From positions 1-64,000 of the forward strand of contig JAODUP010000915.1 of assembly GCA_025642065.1 (NCBI GenBank): a stretch of 64,000 nucleotides of DNA. The letters run 5' to 3'. Position 1 is the stretch's first letter. Every line of letters begins with the position of its first letter. Positions 44,628-56,454 of this stretch are shown in pieces. This stretch comes from Paralvinella palmiformis (lineage: Eukaryota; Annelida; Polychaeta; Terebellida; Alvinellidae). Under the pieces are notes generated by a model, which saw only the letters and a list, made by a program, of their open reading frames with translations, did no database searches and was not told the DNA's origin. A program made the position numbers and the translations under genes.

Positions 44628-47600
44628 AACTCCCCCCTTCCCGCATCGTGAGCTTGTTGTCCAGGAGAGACCCATAACACACAGTCACTAAACAAAGCTC
44701 TCACACAGTCAACACACACCGCAAAGACATGAACACAACACAAACAAACAACAAACAACGGACACCGTCAAATCATGCACTTCTCTTCCAGCCCCCGACT
44801 TCGCTTCATTACTTTCGGAGGTCGCTCGGTCCATTTAGCCTACCGAGTGCACAAAAGTGGCCGTAAAACATCAATCATCATCATCATCATCACCTTAATA
44901 TTAAAAACCATAGTGTTTTATGTTGATGATGGGCGTATTGTTTGCTGCCTATTCAGGTTAGAACCAAACTCATCAGAGATTACACCCTGTCAGATATAAT
45001 ACACTATATTAAAATAAAATAAAAACGGCATGTCTTTCTAAGATTGTGAGGGCAGTTGTACGCCAGTAATTTAGTGAAGTCAATAAATTACTTGCGATCC
45101 TTTGTGTGGTTTAGCGTCGAGTGGTTCTGGATATTTCTGCAACGAAGTATGCACACGCACCGTATTTACGGAAGCGGTGTGACGTCACGCCAAACTCATC
45201 TACTGGTCAGTGCATTGACGTGAAAGAAACCTAGACCGAGCACCCAGTGGTGTTTGATTGGGCCGCCTGACCAAACACTTCCGTTAGGAAGCTATGAATA
45301 CGGACATTTATTGTGATGTGTGCATTATAATTTTGTGTGTCCAGAGAATCTATATTACTCCTGTCCTATTATATGCCATCAGATATGTATAGGTTGTTTT
45401 ATTCAAGTTCGTAGATCTAGTTTAATTGGGATCAAACGTCAGAGACGTGCCGGGGGTTGTCGAATAGGCTAAATATAATAATAGTTAAGCTTAATTTCCC
45501 CACAAAAGACAACGCTTTAGCAGCTATTTTAAAAGTGTTCCTTGTATTTACTTTCACGCCCACGACTTATGCAACCAACTACACAACAATAATTCACCAT
45601 GTTTATAAACACGATTTTAAAGTCTGCGTTCCTTTTTGCCCCTGCCGGAAGTTGGGACATGTTTGCCATCAAATCAGCGTCCGTGTTCGGTCAAGTTTTT
45701 CTTTCAGGTCAACGTATATAGGTCAGTAGACGTTTCACAGTGACGTCAGTGAGCTCCTGTGGCTTAGCGGTTAAGCACTTGGTGCCAGGGATCACAGGTT
45801 CAATCCCAGCAAGAGGTCGAAACTTTTCTAGAGATTAATTTCTCGGCTCACAACATCATGGGTGGCTGACCAAGTTAAATGGCGCTGCCGTCTCCACTGA
45901 ATTATTAAAAATAAAGGGGGACGTTAAAGACCCCCTGAGGACGTAAAACACTCTGGCAGTGACCACCCTCGTGGCATTTCGGCTCCATCTTTCCGTACTG
46001 CTGCCCTGGGAGTGGTGGGGGAGGAGTGAATTCTCAACCACTCCAAGATAGAGGCTGGGCTGAATAAGAAATCAAATCAAATCATTAAACAGAACGTAAC
46101 ACGCCAAGTCACGTGATCGTTTGCTGCCGACTGGTTTGCAAAACAAGACAAGTTGGCAGCTATTTTCATTGTGTTTACTCTTTATAATAGTTCGAATATT
46201 TAATTATGGGGATGTTGTATGTTGTTATGGGGTATACTATAGTCGGGTGGATAGTTCGTTGTCCTTTCACTGCATTCCGAAAGGAGAGCTACGACGACAA
46301 CTTTGGCTGCGTGCGATCAAGTGTCAACATTGGTATCCAACCGTCAATTAAAATTATCACTGACCCAGTTTTTGGACGGCATTTCATTTTAGGTTTGAAC
46401 AGTTTTAATTACTAGCATTGATAGATCTAGCTACCAGTAATGAGTACTGGTAGCACTTACATAAACATAATTTACTGTAAAACAGACTTTGTTGTCTCGG
46501 CCGTAGGTGTATTTGACTGGCGCTGTCACTAGGCCGACGTTTCCGTGCACTGGCCCTGGATGGTGGACCCACCATTCACCGAACCCGTAATTTGCCGTTA
46601 AGGTATACCTCGATACCGAATATATGTTTCACTTGGGTGGTCTAAACTATACTGAACCAAATGTATTTGAAATGTCTAGTCTCTTGACCTGTCCAATTGT
46701 CGTTTAAATCGTTTAATATTTGACTGGCTCCTGCTAGTAAGGGCGCTTTATTAAATATACAGATTAACATTATTATTGTTATTCTGCCTTTCCGATGATT
46801 ATACCAAAGTTGACTGACTGTCTGGTTTCTTGTTGTCAACTCTAAATTGCTGCTTTGATCTGGAGAACATTAATAATTTGAATGGATAAAATTACACTTT
46901 ACCCGTAGCTGGTCATTTGATAACGCTCCGTTCTCCTCGTCAAAGAAAGTGGTGAGGAGCAGTGGGTATAAATCATGATCACTATCACTGCAGGTCCTCT
47001 CACCTTTAAACTCTGGTATTGAGATTAAAAAGGCACCATTTTAGCAAAAATCATAAGAATTTAGACCCTCAGCAGATGGTAGGGTGGCTCATCCAGATGG
47101 ATAGGCAGAAGTGACTGGCCTCTTGTAATTGCCTAACAGAAGGCTTGTTTTTTGTTGTTCGGGGAGAATCCCCAGGCTGTCGCTTATTCGGCGCAGCCTC
47201 TATGTTGGAGTGGTTGAGAAACCCCCTCCCCCACCACTCACAGGGAGCAGTACGGAAAGATGGAGCCGAAATACCATGAGGGTGGTCACTGCGGAGTGTT
47301 TTACGTGCTCAGGGGGTCTTTAACGTCCCCCTTTATTTTAAGTAATTCAGTGGAGACGGCAGCGCCATTTAACGTGGTCAGCCACCCACGATGTTGTGAG
47401 CCGAGAAATTAATCTCTGGAAAAGTTTCGACCTCTTGCGGGGTTCGAACCTGTGACCGTTGATACCAAATGTCGGGTGCTTAACTGCTAGGCCACCCGAG
47501 CTCACATAGCAGAAAGCCTTTCTCCGTCATATCTTGTAGTGACCGGGGCAGCAAAATGCTTGTAGAAGCTGGCATTCAACTTGCATGCTTCACTGGTGGA

Positions 47601-50600
47601 AGATGTCTTGGTTATCGTAATCTTTCGTGAATAAGGCTCATTTTTTCACTGTTTTCCGTCGTTTGAGGTGGGGTGCCCGTTATACACCATAAATATATAT
47701 ATATATTTTTTTTTTGACAGACATATTTTATTGCTACGGCCATTGTTTTTTTGAATACTTGTTTTACAAAGACGCCGATCACAGCTGAAATCCGCCGCCG
47801 TGAAATAAAATCGTCTTTTATTCTTTTTATTATTATTTTCGCGCCGACCCGCCTGAACACCGTGCGGAAGCGAATTAGGCTATCACGCGGTCAATTCCAA
47901 AATGGTGACAGGTCAGTTCCGCTTCGAAATTATTTCTACAATAAATCAGTCTTCAAGCCTAGAAATCTTGTAAATTTAAACTGATTATAACTCCCCCCCC
48001 ATCGAGAAACACAAATAGTTCGATCTTTGCAGATATCTGCTTAAAATCGCCATCGAAAATATCGCCATGATAAGACTAACACCGATAAAAGAATATTTGC
48101 ATTGCTTTTTATAATACTGTAAACTTAATTGAAGTATTTTAACGGTTATTATAATAATTAACTTAATTTCCTTGTGTCTAATTATTATATTTTATAACCT
48201 TTAATTACCAAATGATCAAAATTATCATTATTCTAGCTGTGAACATAAATAAACTACCGTAAAAACTCGCGAAACATCGCGACTTATACGTGGGTCATAT
48301 TTCACTGATTAGCGAAAGAATAGAAATCACTGCTCACAACTGAGACAATTAAGTTTGGTTATTAATTATAACATAAAATCAATTACGAATGGAAATCAAA
48401 GGTTGTGACAAACAGCTTTTGATCTTTTTGCGGACTTTTAATCTCATAGGAATTTTTAATTTAATTTTACCCTGCCATGCATGTGTAATGAGCACAGTAT
48501 GCATCAGCTATCTCTTTAATCAGGTAGACCCAGGGCTCATGAGGCTTGTTGGTGATATCCACGTACCTGACCTCTTGCACACGGCCACCAACAGCAAACC
48601 TGATCTATTTATATAATTTAATCTAGAAGAAATAATTATCAAAGGAAAGTAAAGCCTAATGCCAGTAATGGTAATAAAATATAGTCGGTAGGCAGCCCAG
48701 GCACACCATGACACTGAGTGGTTGTGTGAATTGTGTGTTCTGCCAAATTAACACGATTTTAATTGTTGTTCGAACAATAGTAGGATTCTTAGTGAGTGAC
48801 TTGTATGCCTTCATCGGTGTTCGAATGAACATTCCTGTCGTGTTAATGACATAATTGACGTGTAAATGTCGGCAAGCGTTAGATCAGGCCACAGACTAGG
48901 ATCGTTTTGACAGCCGTCTTCCACGCAGTACGGATCTGGCAACTTGCCAGCACTGTCACCGTACTCTAATTTCCTTTCATCCCAATACCGACTTCTTTTG
49001 CCAACCAGCACAATGCACATGCGCGAAATGACGTCATGCGTTGGTAAACATGAAACATCCTATAGGTTTTAGTTCACCAAGACCAATAACAGCAAAAATA
49101 CCCCAAAATAATTATTAACATTTTCCTTTTCAAACATGCCTCCCCCTCCTAAACACATTTGATATAATTAATATTTCATCAATTAATCTAAATCACAATA
49201 AATTCATTCTTGTTAATTATTAATTGAGATACAGTATTATAAAGTGTATGTTATGAAATGAAGTCAGTAATTGCATCTTAGAACCTTAATCCTAGAATAA
49301 TTTATGAATTGTGGGGATAATTAAGGCCATGGCATATCTGAAAACTAATTAATTTATCAAAGGGATTATACCAGTCTTTAGTTATGACATGTATCCAGAA
49401 GTAGTTATAATGTAGATCTTTTTTTATAAAGTGTGTTACTATGTTACAGTTGTAAAGAATATAATTGTTTTAAATTAGTAACACATGATGTAAAGTAAAA
49501 TTAACTTAGATTGAGCTGTTTTCCTTCTCAGTTAGAGACCCTCCAATAGTATAGTTATTAGAGCACTACGCTGTAAACTTCAAATCAAAGTTCAAATTGA
49601 ACCAAGATACCTATGCTTGTGCGATATTTCTGATATTATAAAGACACTCTTTATAATAATAATAATAGCCGAAATGGCAGTTATTTTACGTGGCTGGCAA
49701 CCTCAAATGAGGGAGACGCATTTGGTCTCTAATTTATAGCTTCCCCACAGAGACTAATTCTTGCCTTGTGATGTCACCAGTGCTTAGGGCTGTGAATCAT
49801 CTCGTATATCCTTGTATATTTTAAGCAGCAGAAAATGACTTTTGATCATTTAAAAAAGGGCAGGCATGAAATAGATAATAAAAGAAATATTGGAAACACC
49901 TTGTGTGTTGCTGTTAATAAGTATATAACATTTTGCATCACAGATGATAGTTTTAATATTTGATGTCTTATTTTCAGCCACTCCCTTTGGTCAAGTGCCC
50001 ATGCTGACAGTTGATGATGACTTCAAGTTGTCACAAAGTCTGGCCATTGCCAGATTCTTGGCCAAACGCTTCGGTTTGTACTTAAACACTTTTATTAAAA
50101 AAACTCCAAATCATGTTATTGTTACATGAAAATAAAACATTTATTTTACACACGTATATGGACCATACAAAATATAAGAATCATACCAAATATTGATAAC
50201 TAGATATAGAGAAACTGAAACTAGAATATTTAGAATCCTTGTTTTAAAGTGATCACATCTTAAAATGTATTTGAATTATTTTATTCTTTCTGTAAAAATT
50301 ACAGGCTTCATGGGAAAAGATGAATTTGAAGAAGCAAGATGTAACATGGTGCTAGAATGTACTGAGGACATGAGGAAACTATACTTAAAGACTGTGTTTG
50401 GTGATGACGCTTCTAAGGTAAGAAAATAATGAATTCTAGTTTAATTCCACCTTTTTAATGAGTGCTTCCTACAAGGAAATACACTATTGTAGAAACTTAT
50501 ATTTAAAAGAAACAGGTTTAATTTAATCTGAAAAATGTCATGACGGAAATATATTAAATTATGGATGTCTATGGGCGGAGTTAGGTTTTTTACTGTTAAA

Positions 50601-52534
50601 AGCCTAATTTACGTTACATTGTAAAAACTGTTATTAATCATAAAATACTGTAAAAATTTAAAAAGCGTCATTCATTATAAGCCAATAGTACTATTTCTAG
50701 TGTATGTCATTAAACACATTTATGTGATAGTGTCTTTACTTAAAAGTTTCAAACTCATTTCATTTCGCACTTCAGTGTGAATATTTCAAAAATTGGAAAA
50801 TATTTGCTTAATTGATGCTGATGAAGCTGGGCATGATGGCAGCTTCACAGCTAATTCTAGAAATTCAGTTGACACTCCGTAAGTTCTGATGGCCTTCCAC
50901 CAATTAATTGGTGAGAGTTTGGTAGCAACGTTGGTGAAAAAATGTAGATGGAAAGGATGATGTTTGTGCCTGATAGTGTGACACTTTGCATCTTATTTAC
51001 TGGGTATGTTTCACCTGGGGTGTGCATGTCTTGGCTTTGAGCTGGTCGGATTGGTTTGGCACCAATGCATGGAAGGTCTCTCTGTATGGGATCCTTGCAG
51101 TATCCTATAAGTGAGAAGGATATTTTCCCACATTAATCTCTAGACGAAATGCTCCGAGATACTATCTGGTATCAGGATCCAGCTCTCCGACAATCATGCA
51201 CGTCCTTGGCTTCCCGGTTACGATTCATTCGGAGCCGCAGGGTTGACCAGTGAAGCCTCGTTTATAAAGTGCTTTCTGGTCATATATTATATAATTAGAT
51301 CTACCAGCATTTAACACCTACTTCTAGATTAGGTATCATTCACTTTTATGTATTATATCTTGAAATCTATTTGGTGCGAGTTATAATGCTTCCATCTCGT
51401 GGATATTGTATACCTTTGTTTAGTCACTAGTCTTTAATTTATTAAACATAGGCATAGCTGCACATAATCATAACTTGGTTAGTTATAGTTAATTTATACG
51501 GTTTGAATGTGGCATGTGTTGGTGAATGTGTATACGCTACCCTTTCCGCACATAACACCCCGCACGCGTTACAGTAGTTTTATCAGCGAGGCGATGTAAC
51601 TTGGGTCTTTGGTAGTTTCCAATCGTTGGCAGTGTCTGCTTTGCTGTAAGCATTATACCTCTGTACAAGGGATTGAGCGTGTAGGCAACTACCGGCATGT
51701 GTTCATCAGTGAAGGTCAACTAGACTGGGTATTGGCTTATCATAATGGAGATTAGTCTCTTAACTCAGTTGCTGTTTATGATGTAGTAGATGTTGTTATC
51801 ATTTTATTATTTTACAGTTGCCTTTTTTAATTGAGTTTTTTTACAAGTCAGTGTAACAAAACTGTTAACCAGTTTTTACGTAATATTAATAAACGCTAAT
51901 TAACGGTGTTAATAATGTTTGCATAAAAAACCTGCCAACCCTGAGACTGAGGGTTTGAAAGTTGATTTCACGAATAACTGAATAAGTGTTTTTAAATGAT
52001 ATTATATTGTCATCATTTTAAATGTGAACTAAATATTAATCTTTGCTAATCGGAAGTATTTATATTTGTACACAAAATGTTTGTAAATAAATGTCTTCTT
52101 CTTCTGGATACCTTGTTTGTATCATTCACAGACTGCAGCAATGGAGAAGTGGGAAGGTAGTGAACGAGATGAATTTCTTGAAAAGTTTGAGAGACTTCTT
52201 TCAGCTAACAAGAATGGTGATGGTTTCTTTGTTGGAGATGAGGTAGGTACATAATAAAGTCAACCAAACTGTTGTCTAGATTTTACTAAATAATTTCTTT
52301 TAAACTTGGGTTAATGTATGCCAGTAGGTTGTGATGACTGTTTGTGTTTTAATTTCTTGTTTCCAGATTACAGTGGCTGATATGGGATTCTGCTGTTTAA
52401 CTGATTCTTTTGCCAGTCAGAGTTCCTTAGATTGGGGCAAGTTTCCTAAACTGACTGCTCTACGAGATCGTGTGAAAAAGGACAACACCAAAATTGCAGA
52501 ATGGCTTGCTAAATGTCCCATCACCCAGTTCTAG
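44014..52534 (+). CDS. Sigma-class glutathione S-transferase, copy 4 (five coding exons, open throughout)
   Basis: Predicted cytosolic sigma-class GST, the family that conjugates glutathione to electrophiles and includes animal prostaglandin-D synthase and squid GST and S-crystallins. Coding exons are 44014-44146, 49978-50073, 50305-50417, 52132-52242 and 52367-52534, with GT-AG introns in phases 1, 1, 0, 0. The spliced frame is 206 residues, the usual family length. Residues 1-77 form the thioredoxin-like half: Tyr8 (MTKYQLLYF), Trp39, Lys43, the cis-proline motif GQVP (49-52) and SQSLAIARFL (63-72), which binds glutathione. The rest is the helical half with NGDGFFVGDEITVAD and a C-terminal Phe. 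Oddity: family Arg14 is Leu here (GRGLAE), while copies 1 and 3 encode Arg. Intron 1 is 5.8 kb and intron 3 is 1.7 kb because of insertions. A polyadenylation signal AATAAA lies at 52651. Only the weak acceptor before the ATG (AACAG/GTAACTG) remains of the 5' region. Confidence 0.9.
44567..44622. repeat. (TA)n-(GA)n microsatellite
   Basis: Pure TA repeats followed by pure GA repeats. Confidence 0.95.
44797..44893 (+). mobile_element. SINE family A, body and (ATC)n tail
   Basis: GACTTCGCTTCATTAC, GGTCGCTCGG, CCATTTAGCCTACC and GTGGCCGTAAAACATC followed by seven ATC/TCA units. The tRNA head is missing. Confidence 0.75.
45751..46085 (+). mobile_element. SINE family B, full copy
   Basis: The head GAGCTCCTGTGGCTTAGCGG (A box) and CACAGGTTCAATCCCAGC (B box) is tRNA-like. 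Then comes the body ATTAATTTCTCGGCTCACAA, ATGGCGCTGCCGTCTCCACT, AGACCCCCTGAGGACG and CAACCACTCCAAGATAGAGG, and an (AAATC)n tail. It lies inverted to the copy at 47159-47505 in the same intron. Confidence 0.8.
47159..47505 (-). mobile_element. SINE family B, full copy
   Basis: The complement starts GTGAGCTCGGGTGGCCTAGC, has B box CAGGTTCGAACCCCGC and the complete body to CGACAGCCTGGGGATTCTCC. It forms a large inverted repeat with the 45751 copy. Confidence 0.8.
48780..49020 (-). pseudogene. Fragment resembling SWIM-type zinc-finger proteins of invertebrates
   Basis: The minus-strand frame starts at 49020 with an ATG and reads YWDERKLEYGDSAGKLPDPY, then CVEDGCQNDPSLWPDLTLAD and IYTSIMSLT. After a one-base frame change it continues GMFIRTPMKAYKSLTKN. 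A start region of the type LPDPY...WPDI...DIYTYLI...TREKLKAYKSL is, as I recall it, typical of a large uncharacterised family in molluscs and cnidarians annotated as SWIM-type domain proteins. The SWIM zinc finger itself is not present here. The frameshift and lack of later exons indicate a dead fragment. The family assignment is from memory of motif spacing, not from a search. Confidence 0.45.
49650..49720 (-). mobile_element. SINE family C, tail fragment
   Basis: (AAT)n followed by AGCCGAAATGGCAG and TTATTTTACGTGGCTGGCAA, the complement of the end of the SINE at 59261-59550. Confidence 0.6.
50575..51950. mobile_element. hAT-like insertion in intron 3 of GST copy 4
   Basis: Other copies have a 330-350 nt intron here; this one has 1.7 kb. 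The extra DNA starts near TATGGGCGGAGTTAGGTTTT and ends near AAAAAACCTGCCAACCCTG. As inverted repeats these share AGGTTTTTTA with a GGG..GG start. The right end is the same family as the elements ending at 199 and 1944. No transposase frame was seen and target duplication is not clear. Confidence 0.6.
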
Positions 52535-53014
52535 TATTTCTAATTGTTGATGTCTTTATCGTTCAATTGTATTTTATCTTTTTTGTTCTACCAACAGTAT
52601 TCTTTATAATTTAGGAGATAATTTTGAATTATATACACATAATGAATATAAATAAATCAATAGCTGAAGCAATAAGAATTGAAATGTTTTGAAAGTTTTG
52701 CATTTCCTTGGTGCATTGTATAATTCTTTAATCACTCAGTTTCCAGAGAAGTATAGAACTTCAGTCAGAACACAATACCTTATCACATCCAATACCAACT
52801 TATATTTAAACCAGAAACTAATCCTCGGATGAAGTAGTGTGAACTGTTTGAAATTAGTTCATTGTGATTGATAATAATTTGCGATAGATTTATTGCTGTT
52901 AAAAACAATTTTATCAAGTTTCCGAGTAATGATCAAAGCATCTTTCATTCATGCATAGTTATTTTATAAACACTGAAATATTAGGCTTTAATTTGTTTTT
53001 AATATTAAACATAA

Positions 53015-53170
53015 AAATTATTATCAGAGAACGAAACTTCCTAATTACCAGTAATACATAAACATCAATCTGAAGTACTCAGCTGCACTCCTCAATACCC
53101 AACCAGCCATCAAGCCTGGATATGACCATCAGCAATAACTATGTCAGTAGGTTTTCCAAGTGGATTTCTG
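53015..53170. other. 3' boundary of GST unit 4
   Basis: Last sequence shared with unit 1 (17.93-18.06 kb), ending at GTCAGTAGGTTTT. The copia relic follows. Confidence 0.6.
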
Positions 53171-53204
53171 AAATGATATTTACTCTAAAACCCCTCCACA
53201 AAAA

Positions 53205-55470
53205 CTATATGTACATATGAAAATTAATTTTGTATACAACTATAGACAATAATGCTAGATCTACATATCCCTCTGGTAACAAAATAATTTTTTCATTCCT
53301 ATTGTGGATACAGGTGTTATGAACATATCTGCAACATTTTAGTTTGTTGGTACATATTTCAATTCTAACACCACTTTGTACCTCAGATTTCAGGAAATTA
53401 TATTTGATGTCTACGTGTTTAAACTTTTGATGGTGTACGTTGGTTTTGGCTAATGCAATAGCACCTTGACTATCTGCACACATTTTAGTTCATAGCCTTG
53501 TATATCTGATGATAATAGTTTCTATAAAGTTTGCTCCCTGAAAGGCAACTGCTAGTGCCATGTATTCAGCTTCAGATGTAGACGATGCAACAGTCTGTTG
53601 TTTCCAACTTTTCCCATAAATGATTGAATTTCCATCACACAATAAACAGATCCAGGCGTATTGCATTGCATCGGTTACCAACTGTGGTCTCGGGTTAGAA
53701 ACAGCTATGGCGCCCACTGTTAACAGGGGATGGAAATGACACAGCTAAGCCTTCCTTATTGATGTTGACTTGTAGCAGATTTTTTAGCATGGGTTTCAAA
53801 TTAAACTTTTCGCTGAATGTAAATTGATTTGGAAATATAATTTTTATTTGTAACTGGGAAACAATCATATACATATCACCTGTATATTATTAAATAATTT
53901 TTTTTATTACATTAGAGTATTACCACCCTTGACATTTACTTGTACTACAAGTTGTAGTAAACATTGCACGAATGGCTGATTCACAAGGGGAAAAGTTCAC
54001 TTTCAATACACCACTGAATTATAATCTATGTAATCATTGATTAAATCCATTCACTTATTGTCATGTCAGATGGAAAAAGATGTTTGTACCAGGGTTGGCA
54101 TGTTTCTTCCATGGACGGTAATAACCATGGTAAAAACCGGGTTACTTCCCTTACGGAAGAAATACTTTCTTCCCTTCCATTTTGGGAAGAAATAGAAGAA
54201 ACCCTAAAATTGGACAAATATTAATATACTTTTCATGCTATTCACACACATACGAAATTTTTAAAAATTATAATAGTCCTCATATCTGTTGGTTTGCAAC
54301 AAATCTTTGACCAACATATTGAAAATAATTGTACCGTAAATAATCGAGGTTAAGTCGATTTTTTAGGAGGGAAAAGGGAGTTCTCAGAAGCACCTCGACT
54401 TATTTGCACACCAAATGTTTCAACCAAACCATCACAATGGAGCAGCTTGTTGCATATTCTCTACATCCCAGTTACAAGAGGGCTAAACTCTCACCAGATC
54501 AGTTCATTATTGTCACAGACTCTGTGACCCTTGGGAATTTCTTCCCGGAATAAAGGTTTTCTTCCCGGTAAAAACCCATTTCTTCCCATCGGAAGGGAAG
54601 AAATACCTTTCTTCCGGGAAGAGAGCCAACTCTGGTTTGAACTAGAGAGGCCGGACCATGACAGCCATGCAAATCGCGCTGAACGTTACTAAGTTTAGTG
54701 GCATATAATATATCTATTGGATGAAGTATATGCCATTCCTATTAAATGAAAAATTATGATCTAGATATCACATACCCTTAATGGACAATAAATAAAATCC
54801 AAATATAGCTGGTAAATTGCCTATATACAGCTTTTCAGATATTTATTAGGGGCTACTACACACGTAAATCCCCATGCAACACAGCGATTCTTAGACTGCT
54901 AACTCGAGACCGTAGTGTGAAATTCAGCCGCATGGTGACAGCACGGGGTAATTGAATCGGTCTATTGGAAATCATAACCAATAATACTATGTCGATCAAA
55001 ATCACAATATCCTATGATATCAGTTCTAAATGAGTGTCAGATTTTCTGAATTTGAAACCATAATCTAATGTACCTGTAAAATACCTTTTATACATAGTAT
55101 ATTTAGCCATGTTGGGGTTATTGTTTTAGGCTTAACCATGCATTGAGACAACTTTGTAACAATATAACGCAGATCCTATCTACTACCTGTCATCACATAA
55201 ATCAGACTACCAACAATTTCTCTATACGTATCCATCTCTCACTTTGTTTGAACCTAACTCACAACTTAGGCATAGAGATAGGTTTATAATCATTCACGTT
55301 AAGCTTATTTTTTATATCTTCTCCACCTACTTTCATTTTAATGCAATGATCTTCGCAAATTAATTCATTACCTAGACAGTCTTCCAAAATCTTTGATTTT
55401 ATGAAACAAGGACTTTTTGACACTTTCTAGTAATTTTACAGTGCTTGGTGAGTAGCCAATCAGCCATATT
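53205..55470 (-). mobile_element. Decayed Ty1/copia element (RT end and RNase H)
   Basis: Reading on the minus strand: an RT C-terminal part at about 55460-55070 with DIKNKLNVNDYKPISMPKL, YREIVGSLIYVMTGSR and IVTKLSQCMVKP, then LDYGFKFRKSDTHLELI. RNase H follows at 53717-53490 with SWKQQTVASSTSEAEYMALA, and at 53480-53320 with ADSQGAIALAK, KFKHVDIKYNFLKSEVQSGV. These are the ordered C-terminal motifs of copia pol. A hAT MITE (54090-54634) and other non-coding DNA split the reading. No LTR was identified. Confidence 0.85.
54090..54634. mobile_element. hAT-type MITE with near-perfect 8-nt target duplication
   Basis: The left end CAGGGTTGGCATGTTTCTTC and the right end (complement) CAGAGTTGGCTCTCTTCCCG form terminal inverted repeats. 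They are flanked by GTTTGTAC (54082-54089) and GTTTGAAC (54635-54642), an 8-nt duplication with one mismatch, as expected for hAT. The 545-nt interior has no transposase but is full of TTCTTCCC/GGGAAGAA words that can pair with each other. Confidence 0.8.
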
Positions 55471-55539
55471 TCTGGTCTGACCAGCTCTAACATAATACCC
55501 GTTTGTTGTCTATCACCTAATATAAGACCTTAAACTATT

Positions 55540-55910
55540 TATCATATGCATAGATTTCTATACCATAAACAGGCGTAGGAGATGTTCTGTTGCCAATATA
55601 TGCACGTGGTCGCACCTGGGACATGATATATGGCTGAGGGAAACTTATCTCACAAACACAGTTAAACAAGTTCGCATAGCTTAACGTGTTAAGTCGATTA
55701 TATTTGGTTTGTATTTACACATGACAGCGATCAGGCGTAAACATTTGTTGACATTTTAAGATAAAATCTGACTTCTGCTGACTCACCGTGAAGATCAATA
55801 AATTTCGTATGCTTTTCGCCGACAAGATCCGTTTGAAGATCGGAAATTCCAGAGATCAATAGACATTATTAGCAAAACTACTGCTTTATCAGTGCTTAAG
55901 TTTGATCGTG
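55540..55910 (+). pseudogene. Upstream remnant of a fifth GST unit
   Basis: This stretch matches the DNA 5' of copy 3 (about 27.88 kb and 29.2-29.4 kb) in order: the AACAGGCGTAGG block, then the TTTACACATGACAGCGATCA block, then GACAAGATCCGTTTGAAGA. Homology stops before the position of the TATA box and no GST exon follows. It is therefore a truncated unit, or the scar of a rearrangement that removed a fifth copy. Confidence 0.6.
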
Positions 55911-56016
55911 TCTTTTATTAACATAATATACGCATAGAACAGACATAACACACACACACACATACTTAAGCGTCTCCGTTGCCTAACTGGTAGCCTGCTT
56001 GTCTACAGACATCAAC

Positions 56017-56212
56017 GGCGCCTCCGTGGTCTAGCGGTAGCGTGCTAGACAACAGATCACTACCACCCGTGTTCGAATCCCGGCGTGGGCATATCTGAAG
56101 GTTGTTTCGTCTTTCACTTCGTCTCATTACCTTTGGATGTCGCTCAGCCCATTTAGCCTACCATGTGCACAAAAGTGGCCGTAAGACATCAATCATCATC
56201 ATCATCATCACA
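56017..56212 (+). mobile_element. SINE family A, full copy with (ATC)n tail
   Basis: GGCGCCTCCGTGGTCTAGCG head (A box), GTGTTCGAATCCCGG (B box), GGGCATATCTGAAGGTTG, CCATTTAGCCTACCATGTGC, GTGGCCGTAAGACATC and six ATC units. Just upstream (55970-56015) lies another truncated tRNA-like head, GCCTAACTGGTAGCC. Confidence 0.85.
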
Positions 56213-56454
56213 TACATCAAGCACCTGGCTTTAAAATTCGACCGGAATATAATATACCCTATATAACAGTCACCCCCACCCCCTTCCTCTCTAGCGTAAA
56301 GTATGACAGGTGTGGAGGGGCCTAGATGACGGTGTACTCTTTTATATTGTGTGCTTCCCTCATCTTGGTGTCATGCATCAACAATGCCACGATGGAGCAA
56401 TGTTAGTGAAATAGAGCGAGTGAGTGGTCTATTTACCTTCGACGCTGGTCTAAC

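Larger units (their letters stand above)
44290..49070. mobile_element. About 4.8 kb of inserted DNA in the first intron of GST copy 4
   Basis: The corresponding intron is 1.7 kb in copy 1 and 1.4 kb in copy 3. In copy 4 the shared sequence stops near 44290 and resumes near 49072 (AAGACCAATAACAGCAAAAA). The extra DNA carries a (TA)n-(GA)n microsatellite, two SINE-B copies in opposite orientation, a SINE-A body and a fragment resembling SWIM-type proteins. It most likely grew by several insertions. Confidence 0.7.

Noticed and set aside
45457..45729. 90-codon plus-strand frame in the GST copy 4 intron
   Set aside because: No motif or splice partner, and it starts in AT-rich DNA; consistent with chance.
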